From NCBI GenBank assembly GCA_943737045.1, contig CALSFV010000029.1, positions 806,001 to 870,000 of the forward strand: a DNA stretch of 64,000 nucleotides. The letters are read 5' to 3'. How positions within the stretch are numbered: position 1 is the first letter of the stretch; every line of letters starts with the position of its first letter. A program made the position numbers and the translations under genes. The DNA is from Parapristionchus giblindavisi (taxonomy: Eukaryota; Nematoda; Chromadorea; Rhabditida; Diplogasteridae). The notes beneath the pieces were generated by a model. It was not told the origin of the DNA and ran no database searches. It worked only from the letters and a program-made list of their open reading frames with translations. Shown here piece after piece: positions 55,517-64,000 of the stretch.

Positions 55517-58500
55517 ATGCGAACTCTCTCCTTGCTGATCTTCATTCTGGTGATGTTGCCTCCAGTCGATGCTGCTCCTGATTGGAATGATTGTCTCTCT
55601 TCGATGGTTCGTATCCCCTTAAAGTGACACCACAAGTTAATTATGATTTGTTCTCCGATATATGGCGTAAGGCTAATTAGAGGGGGAAATACTTCTAAGT
55701 TGTGCGGTCGCTTGTTCACTTCGTGGCAGATAAATCTGCGCATATTTAATTTTGTAAAAAAACCTTTGCATCTAGATAATAAATAAAAAATATACTTTGC
55801 AGGCTTGCTACGTGAACCCCAGCTGCTTGTCTATGCCAATGGTGTGTTTTGATATTCAGAACAGTCGATCATTAAGAGAACTGCTGTAAACCCTGTCTTT
55901 CGAAAGGATATATATTTCTCTTAATATTTCGATGATATGTTATTTACCGCGAATCACTTGTAACTACTTTTCAGAACGCATTTATCGAGGTTTCGAGAAC
56001 GACAGATGTGGAACATTTGGAGAATTCGGAAGACAATTGTCCTTTGTACATTACCATCAGGTCTGCAACTGCTTCAGCATCTCAAATATTCATTCTTCTA
56101 TCAATCAGTTGCGTCTCTATCTGTAACATTTCAGTCCATTCAATGCTAAGAAATGGGGAGTGATCGTTCATGATGAGAGTGCTGATATTGCTAAAGGAAT
56201 TACAGTGAAAGACTCTTCAAAAGAAGATGTCTTTACATGCAAGAAGACGGGAGTGATATCTGTACCTACACGTAAGTGATCTCTTTGAACAACTCGTCAG
56301 TAATGAATCATTTGCTGATATTTTAATGGTTTTAAGTACAATACCATTGCACTTCATTTCATACATATTCATTTATTAATTCCTTAATAATATTCTAAAA
56401 CAACATTTCAGTTAATGTCTCAAATTATTCTGTCACCGATCCAGGTGTTCAATGTTCGTTCACTATCAGTGTCGCCGATGGAAAGGTCCATTTTTATACC
56501 TAATGTCTTTTTGCCAAACTGATACAAAAGAAATCAGAGACGAATTTTCAATGCCTCTTTTCTCATTTACTTGTTGTTTCAAATGTTGTCACATCTTTTT
56601 GATTTATAATGATTTTTTATATAGAAACTTTTATGGAACGTTTCATTTGCTCACCCTACTATTACGGAGATATTACTTTACTGTGAAATTTTAAGATGAC
56701 TTTCAAAGACGTTCTGCCTAAAATGAAGAAGTTCAAATACCATGCCGGCAATGCTCCTGAACAATCCTTGCCACTGTCGTATGATACAATAACTAATAGA
56801 GGTAATTTTGAGTTGTAGTTCAAAATCACTGAATTAGTTGTTTCAGTGAAATGTCGATCGGTCGTCTCATACGAGGATTCCACTTGTAACGCTGCCGGTG
56901 AATCGTGTAAACAACTTCTAAACGTTACGTCTTCTCAAGGTTATGAGTGTCCCGAGCATCATACACTACTGTAAGAATTCTTATTTATTATTTCAAAAAT
57001 GTAATAATAATAATAATAATACTTGGTATCATTTTTTCAGATATCAACACAATGGTTCTGATTGGACATCAGCCTCTTCAATTGAATGCGATGCTGGAGT
57101 ATATATAGCATCTAGTAATAAAACAGATCGTCAACTTGAGGAAGGAGATATAATAGCGAAGTGTGCTCGAAAGAGTAAGTTATTGACGCTTGTTATGTTT
57201 GATTATCCTTGCCAAATGCTTATCAAGTTTTGCATGCACTCAATGAAAGTTGTGAGAAAAGTATTTCAAAATTATCTATTTGTGAGATACATTCTTTATT
57301 CATTGTGGTTCTCTAAAACATCTTTTACGGAGTCCATAATCCATAATTCAAGTTTTAGAAAAAAACATTAATTGACAAATATTTATAAAGCAATGCACGT
57401 TTGTATTTATAGAATGTCGTCAGTGTACTAATCCTAATGTTACTGCTAAATTCGTGGAGCCTGAGCAATACGATCAATGTGTGTATCTACATGTAAGCCT
57501 ATGTTTTGAACTATTACTGTAATTAATTTAATTTAATTTAAATTTAAACGTTTTCACTCTTTTCAATTCTTCTGCTTTCCTGTCTGTCGTGCGGTCATTC
57601 TGGCAATGTTGTCCGTGTGACCTTTGCCCAATAGCTCTTCCATCGTCCATTCCATCTACAGATAAGAATCTCAGTTGAATCCCCTCCCAGAAGGTGTTTG
57701 GAAAGCCGGGAGGTGTATGCCCTTCATGCAGCCTCAACGGATGGATCTCCGACTGCTACGTGGGATATTAACTTCAACTAATAAAGGAGCATTTTCTGGA
57801 TTCTACTTCGTCACAAAAGCCATGCTGAAGGACCATCAATGTATTGCAAGATGGATCGATGGATCGATGAATCAAGATCTTTGATCTATAAGGAACCCCA
57901 CGCCCCATGAATCCCTGCTCTAATGTGATAAAGATTGTTGTTGTTGTTTATGTCGTAAAACGAGCACTGAAACCTAATTTGAAAATCTCTGTTCTATTCT
58001 CTTGCATTTAATGAAAGTGAGATTTTGTTAATGATAATCACCGTTGTTTTTTACATCACTTTATCGAGATCGCGTGAAGTGAGAGTAGCCCCTTAAAAAA
58101 AGTCCAGAAAATCAGTTTTGAATTCCCGCGAAAGTTATTCATAGGTCGAAAAGTACGTTACCATTAGGGTTGTCCTTTCGGAAGACGAAACGCCATTCGA
58201 AAGTCACGTATTTTCACTCTTGTTCCGGAACGACGTGACTTTTGATACGGAATCAATTCGGAAGAGTAATTATTTGCCTCTCGTTCCGGAAGAGATGCAA
58301 ATTGGCTCCTTTGTTCCGAAGAGAGGAGGGAGAGGGGGAGAAAAGAAGGGGATGAGTGTGAAACATATTTGAAATATCAGAATTGGAGAGAGAACTTTGA
58401 CAATACACCGATCAGTTTTGTCCGTGATCGAACAATGAAATTGATACGGAAGGGATACGAAACGCTATCAAATCACTCTCATTCCTCGAAGAATCTCATT

Positions 58501-61500
58501 TCTCTCTCGGTCGTTCCGGAATAAATCGAATGAGTTCGAGTCCTGCCCCTATATAGTATTCCAGTACCTAACGTGGTGAACGATGATTGGTCTAGACAGA
58601 ACGTGGGGAACGGTGATTGGTCCTGATAATAAGTGGGCGGAGCGTAGATTGCAATGATAGACATAGGGAAGTGTATTCTAATCACTCGACGCATAAACAT
58701 AGACGACATTAGCATACTGCATAATTAATAGGATAATAGATAGAACTGGGGGTCGGTACCTAACATAACAATAAGTCAAACATAAAAAATAGCCTGGAAT
58801 ATATTTGCATTTAGTTTGGACTAAAATGGACCAATCGGCAAGAGAACAAAAACGGATATTCAAGGGTGCTTTCGAATACATTTGACAACATCAGTCGAGA
58901 ATAAATGCAAATTTAGTCGCGTAGTCGAGTGACCTGTTTATTCCAAATGAGAATATTGTTCTGGACTAATATCTATTCTGAAATAAATTTCGGAAAGTTA
59001 TTCGAGAATAAGAATATTCCATTTAACAACACTAAAGTGTACATGTCAATACTACTTACAGTCATTCCCTCAAAATTCGTTTTGTTGTTGATAGTCTAGA
59101 GTTTCGATAAAAGTGAATAATTGCATGCTGCATAATAACATTCATTATGTATTTAGTGTCCTATTTCAGTGCGACACACCTCTAATGCTCATCAATGGAA
59201 ACATCACACATCCGAAGCCTGATCTCAATTGTTCTGATGCGAAATGGAAGGTTGACAATGCTCAGATTGCTATCAAAACTGTCGAATGTGTCGAGAAATG
59301 TGAGTGCAACCATTCAACTTGGTACCCAGCTCTCAATACCATCCAAATAGGAAAAAAAATAAAGAAACATTGTTTAAAGGCACATCCCGAGCTAATCTGC
59401 GCTCTCCGCTCTCGCTACACTCTCGCAGTCGAAAAAAGCTTGAGAGAGAGCATTGTCTGAGTGGACTTTCAAATTGGCTCAGGGTGTGGCTTTAAAACTG
59501 GCTATGGGTTTGGAAGAGTAAATGTGAAATAGCTTTGAATATTTCTCTTATGACGAAATTTATTGAAATAATCATCATTATCATTATCATAATAATTATT
59601 ATCATTATAATAATCGTTGCAGATGATTGCAGCAAGCTTGTCCCGTATGCTCCCAATTCGGAATCTGATGAACGCAAGCTGGTTCGCATTCATCTACTGT
59701 TTATTAAATTAAAATATTGTTTATCTCACGTTCGCATTTGCCTATATATGATGAATAAATATTATTAATAATATTATATTATTATTAATATTATTGAGTA
59801 CATCGTGTTTTGTAATGTTCGTGTTCCTTGCAGTCGTCCCTCTCTCTCGACCTCGTCGTAACCTGTGACCCGCTATACCAGTTGGCATTTGTGGAGGAGT
59901 CGACGAGCAAGGTTGGCACTACCGTATACCCATACCATAGGTGGGCGGCATTGCCGCTAGTGTCAATACCAAATTTTGCCAATTCCCAATTTTGGCACCC
60001 AACCCACCCGATTTAGCCAAAATTCACTGAAAAATTGAAAACGATTTGGGCAAAATCCACTCGAAAATGAACTTTTTTGTGTCAAACCCAACCGATTTTG
60101 GCACCCGACCCATGCAATTTTCATTTCCAGCGGCAATGCCCGCTCATGTATGATCCGTACCGTATACCTGTTTAATGATTTCCTCTCAGGAACTGCACGC
60201 TTCTCAAATCTCGTGTGATCATGCTACCGGACTGTGGTCGATATGGGACATGGCAAGCAAGGCAATTGCACCTCCGATGATGGAAATGAGAGTGAAATGC
60301 GTTCACAAGGAAGTGGTTATTCTTGTATGTTTACCTTGTCATATTTTTGTTGATTATTATTTATTTATTTATTCCATCATATATGTATTCATAAACACGT
60401 TACTGGCAATTGGAAAGATGCATGATGGATTTCCGTCGCGTCTAAGCGATTTCGGTTTTTGGCTCGCTGGCATTTGTTCTTAACTTATGTTGTGTTGTCT
60501 TCAGGATCAATCGACGACTACTACAGAAACGCATCTGGACGAGACCACGATTGAGCTCCTCATTTCCATCCCGGTTATTGTCTTTGTAAGCATTAAATCC
60601 ATTTTATTTATTTATATTGACCCCCCTTGGGCCTTGCGCATAGATTTGCGTAATTGTGAAAAAAAATTGCTTTAAAAAGGCTTTTTCGTAGCCGTGCGCC
60701 CAGTCTTGCCTTTCCCCTGCCACGTTAGCGTTCAGCCTTTCCACCATACGTGGAATAGCTAGGTTATCGGTTTTCAAAATCCGGTCAGGTTTTTCGATTT
60801 TTGGCAATTTTTTTTGTGAAATTTGGTTATAAATCCGGTCAGGCTTGTTTTTTGTTGCATACTTTTCGACCTATGTTTTCAACCAGCATGCCCACCTATG
60901 ATTGATCACATGCGCACGCATGAGCGAGACGGTGGCAATCAGGAGAAGAAATAATATATAGCATGGATCTCTCTGGACATATGATACTATCCAATGCCAC
61001 AATTTGGCGCATCTTCCGATAGCAAGAGCGTTTTCGTTTCATGTCATGCTCTAGAAAACGCATGCATGTGATTTCTTATGCGTCGTTACATTTGGCTTAC
61101 GCGCCTACTCCGTCACGTAAACGAACGTTATAGTTCGCTTACGCGTGCGCCAAGGTGGGCACGCTGGGGGAAAGGCTATGCGCAAACCGGGAAAAGGGGA
61201 GGCAAGGCTATGCGCAAACCGGGAAAAGGGGAGGCAAGGCTATGCGCAAACCGGGAAAAGGGGAGGCAAGGCTATGCGCAAACCGGGAAAAGGGGAGGCA
61301 AGGCTATGCGCAAACCGGGAAAAGGGGAGGCAAGGCTGTGCGCATAGCTATTTTTTGGCGAATTCGACTGGAAAGTTACCAGTTTTTGCGAAGCCAGGCT
61401 ATGCGCAAGGCCCCAATGGAAGGCAAGGCTGTGCGCAATATATATTCGTTTTCACGCGCCCACCTTTGCGCATGCGTCGGCGTAAATTTTGGAGTGTCTT

Positions 61501-63810
61501 GGGTCCCAAGTGGAAAACCCTGATGATCCATGAAATTACTGTAGAATGCTACGGTAGTCTATCATTATTGATAGATGGTACGGTAGATTATTACCGCATC
61601 TCCATTGACCTTCGGGGTTTTCCTCTTGACACCCAACACACTCCAAAATCTATGCCGACGTGTACGTAACGAATTGTAACGTTCGTTGGCGAAGGCGTTA
61701 AGACAAATGCAACGACCATAGGTCGAAAAGTGCATTACAAATTGCAACACCTGACCGCAATGAAAAAGTGTGCCATAACTGTTCGACCTATGGTGACGAC
61801 CCATTACCCAAGTTCCAAATGGTTCCTCTTCATTGTGCTTAGTGTTGACTATTCGTTTTCTTACAAGGGAACTATCTCAGCTTGCTTTTTTCAAACTGGA
61901 TGAAATTTTGCATAGACATAGCTGAACATATTATAAGATCAAGTGTGAAGTCTAAAAATTCTGGCAGGCAATAGCCGAGCCAGAAAATTGGTCCAAAGTT
62001 TTGACCCATGTTCAGTTAAGTTTCACACGCGTTTCTGTGTTTCTGTGTCAAAACGATTTTCCGATTCATGGTCTGTTCCTTGAAAGGATCGAACAAGTGG
62101 AGCGGTGGTGTAGTGGCGAAGTGTCTTCGTTACCTTGGCAACAGTGGTGTGTTCGATGCCGCTATGCTGCAAAATTTTTTTGCGTTTTTAAAGAGATCGA
62201 TAAATGTTCATTTTTTTCAATATTATTTATTTATTTATTTATTTATTTATACCATCAAATATAATGAGTAGGGGGATATGTATAAGGGAAGAGGGATAAA
62301 TGGATTTCCGTCGCATAAGGCGATTTAGGTTTTGGAACGGTGGCAGTTTTCATGGTAAGGGTTTCAGGTACGAATTCAAATACAATTTAAATATTAAAAT
62401 ATTCACTGCATTGATCGTGTCAACTGTGCGAGACCAGATATTTTTTTAAACGTAGTTTTATTCAGACGTTTAGGGGACTATTTCTCCATCATCAGTGAAA
62501 GTAAATTACCTACAATGAAAAATATGAATAATATGAACGCCGACAAGTGGACTAGATAGGGCAAGAACACAACCGTTGAATTAGATGCAATGAAAGGATG
62601 AAAGGAATAAGAATGAGAGAAACACGGACGCTGTGGTTGGAGTGAGGTTTGGGACGGCAGGTCAGATAGAGGGAGAGAGAGAGGAAGATAGTGTGGCTAT
62701 GATCAAAGAAGTTGAGCAAGGATAATTGTGAGAGTTCTATAGACAGTTCAGCACGATTGTTCTCTTCCTCTCTCTCCCCCTCTATTGAGGATATATCTGA
62801 CCTGCCGTCCCAAACCTCACTCCAACCCAAGCGTCCGTTTCTATCGTTCTTGTTCTCTCTCTCTCTCTTTCTTATTCCTTTCATCCTTTCATTGCATCTA
62901 ATTCTTGCCCTATCTAGTCCACTTGTCGGCGTTCATATTATTCATATTTTTCATTGTAGGTAGTTTACTTTCACTGATGATGGAGAAATAGTCCCCTAAA
63001 CGTCTGAATAAAACTACGTTTAAAAAAATATCTGGTCTCGCACAGTTGACACGATCAATGCAGTGAATATTTTAATATTTAAATTGTATTTGAATTCGTA
63101 CCTGAAACCCTTACCATGAAAACTGCCACCGTTCCAAAACCTAAATCGCCTTATGCGACGGAAATCCATTTATCCCTCTTCTGCCTTTATACATATCCCC
63201 CCTGCTCATTATATTTGATGGTATAAATAAATAAATAAATAATATTGAAAAAATGAACATTTATCGATCTCTTTAAAAAATGCAAAAAAAATTGCACCAT
63301 AGCGGCATCGAACACACCACTGTTGCCAAGGTAACGAAGACACTTCGCCACTACACCACCGCTCCACTTGTTCGATCCTTTCAAGGAACAGACCATGAAT
63401 CGGAAAATCGTTTTGACACAGAAACACAGAAACGCGTGTGAAACTTAACTGAACATGGGTCAAAACTTTGGACCAATTTTCTGGCTCGGCTATTGCCTGC
63501 CAGAATTTTTAGACTTCGCACTTGATCTTATAATATGTTCAGCTATGTCTATGCAAAATTTCATCCAGTTTGAAAAAAGCAAGCTGAGATAGTTCCCTTG
63601 TTAGATGAGGCCGCTATCGGGAGAAGTGTTCATGATATACCAGCAATATCTAATGCAAATCTGTTGCAGGTGATGATTGCTGTAATTGTTATTGTCTGGC
63701 TGTGCTGGCTTAAGACTCAGAAGAAGAAACAGAAGAAAAAGATAGCAAAGAAGCCCCCAGCTATGAAGAAGACAACTGAAAAAGTCGAAGTTGTTGTTAA
63801 GAAAGTTGAG
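55517..63810 (+). CDS. Cys-rich type I membrane protein (3' end beyond window)
   Basis: Sixteen exons join without a phase error: 55517-55606, 55803-55841, 55975-56060, 56135-56271, 56412-56485, 56696-56801, 56847-56970, 57041-57174, 57413-57492, 57691-57759, 59170-59299, 59623-59681, 59834-59911, 60190-60312, 60505-60585, 63670-63810 (517 residues so far). It starts with a signal peptide (MRTLSLLIFILVMLPPVDA) next to a splice-acceptor-like AG that could take a spliced leader. The ectodomain has several Cys-rich modules that tend to close with (V/A)KC-x-(R/H)K, Asn-x-Ser/Thr sites, and a Thr-rich stalk (DQSTTTTETHLDETT). One membrane helix follows (LLISIPVIVFVMIAVIVIVW), then a Lys-rich tail. 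Some modules faintly recall CCP/sushi spacing. The family is not recognised; a cell-surface receptor or adhesion role is inference. Confidence 0.85.
57760..59169. repeat. Large intron with repeats
   Basis: A CATAGGTCGAAAAGTACGTTA end lies at 58140. Then 58160-58540 has many TTCCGGAA-type motifs and inverted ACGAAACGCYAT ends. Positions 58860-58940 carry a repeat shared with the flanks of the 47713 element. Confidence 0.5.
59392..59480. repeat. CTCTCCGCTCTGG stem-loop repeat
   Basis: CTCTCCGCTCTCGCTACACT with GAGAGAGAGCATTGTCTGAG downstream forms a hairpin. Relatives lie at ~11697, ~12957, ~15016, ~15970 and ~43334. Confidence 0.6.
59938..60153. mobile_element. MITE with GGTGGGCGGCATTGCCGCT ends
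   Basis: Inverted ends GGTGGGCGGCATTGCCGC and GCGGCAATGCCCGCTC bracket about 180 bp rich in direct repeats of ACCCACCCGATTT type. It lies in an intron of the membrane-protein gene. Confidence 0.75.
60757..60876. mobile_element. CATAGGTCGAAAAGTA-family MITE, copy in large intron
   Basis: Runs from AGCTAGGTTATCGG to CATACTTTTCGACCTATG and contains AATCCGGTCAGG twice. A shorter relative lies at 61709-61793. Confidence 0.75.
61178..61345. repeat. 33-bp minisatellite, five copies
   Basis: The unit AGGCTATGCGCAAACCGGGA plus AAAGGGGAGGCA is repeated about five times. Because 33 is a multiple of three and the unit has no stop, all three plus frames stay open. No gene is inferred. Confidence 0.93.
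61864..63600. mobile_element. 1.74-kb CAAGGGAA-family foldback element with tRNA-like arms
   Basis: CAAGGGAACTATCTCAGCTT and its complement form the ends, with TTA on both sides (61861-61863, 63601-63603). The arms run for about 700 bp. Each arm carries the tRNA-like stretch GGTGTAGTGGCGAAGTG...GTGTTCGATGCC (plus strand ~62100-62165, minus strand ~63300-63360). Ends and TWA target resemble the element at 25770-26724. It fills most of the intron that splits the membrane helix of the host gene. Confidence 0.9.
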
Positions 63811-64000
63811 GTTAGCACATTTTATTATCTCTCTCGGCACTATCCGACTTTGGCGCTTCTGAACTTTGTGGAAACTGCAAATGTTTCCACAATTGTTGAT
63901 ATATGGAAATACTACCCCGTATTTTTGCTCTACCTCTTTTCCATAGTTTGCCTCTCTATGTTGCGTTCATAAGTGATTTATTTGTCTCGTTCACCTCTCT

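Noticed and set aside
61078..61669. Three overlapping ORFs rich in KAMRKPGKGE-type repeats
   Set aside because: They are produced by a 33-bp minisatellite that is open in every plus frame.
62001..63463. Paired ORFs at 62001-62271 and 63187-63463
   Set aside because: Mirror frames in the arms of the 61864-63600 element, overlapping a tRNA-like stretch.

Overview
This window is nuclear DNA of a eukaryote, almost certainly a rhabditid nematode. The evidence is many short exons with GT-AG introns and TTTCAG-type acceptors, runs of the nematode telomeric hexamer (TTAGGC), intron-dense genes, and a very high load of small inverted-repeat transposons. A diplogastrid such as Pristionchus is my guess from the exon size and the 'GATCTTTGATC' and 'ACGGTAG' intron motifs. 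That is an impression, not a demonstration.

Layout. (1) Bases 1-520: the last codons and 3' flank of a plus-strand gene whose inverted paralogue lies at 46525-47047. (2) 2702-16477: a plus-strand TTC27/Emw1-type TPR protein gene whose introns hold nested transposons, a minisatellite made from one of its own exon ends, and an antisense gene (10844-11642). (3) 17.8-20.9 kb: a foldback element, then an unassigned membrane-protein-like exon set. (4) 21669-23876: the C-terminal part of an Integrator subunit 2-like gene. (5) 24.56-36.33 kb: a palindrome of about 11 kb with diverged arms and a degenerate telomere-like array at its centre, arranged GCCTAA then TTAGGC. (6) 37.5-46.1 kb: transposons and minus-strand genes, including a small Lys/Ala/Pro-rich membrane-anchored protein (41555-43738) and the C-terminal STI1 module of a Hip/ST13-like cochaperone (44683-46061). 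(7) 47.0-52.3 kb: two minus-strand gene segments, one acidic with FNF/FFGF ends and one coiled coil. (8) 52.3-55.4 kb: repeats and a 176-bp tandem satellite. (9) 55517 to beyond the window end: a well-phased gene for a secreted, Cys-rich, single-pass membrane protein; its membrane helix is split by a 3-kb intron carrying a 1.74-kb foldback element.

There is no operon-like or functionally linked gene set. The recognisable housekeeping genes lie side by side, and three of them look incomplete (TTC27 N-terminus, Integrator-2 N-terminus, Hip N-terminus). The most informative signals are structural: clean target-site duplications with empty-site controls inside the window, tRNA-like (A/B box) modules inside several transposon families, the divergent telomere-repeat palindrome, and the exon-derived minisatellite. 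All gene models were assembled by eye from splice signals and reading phase; no alignment was run.
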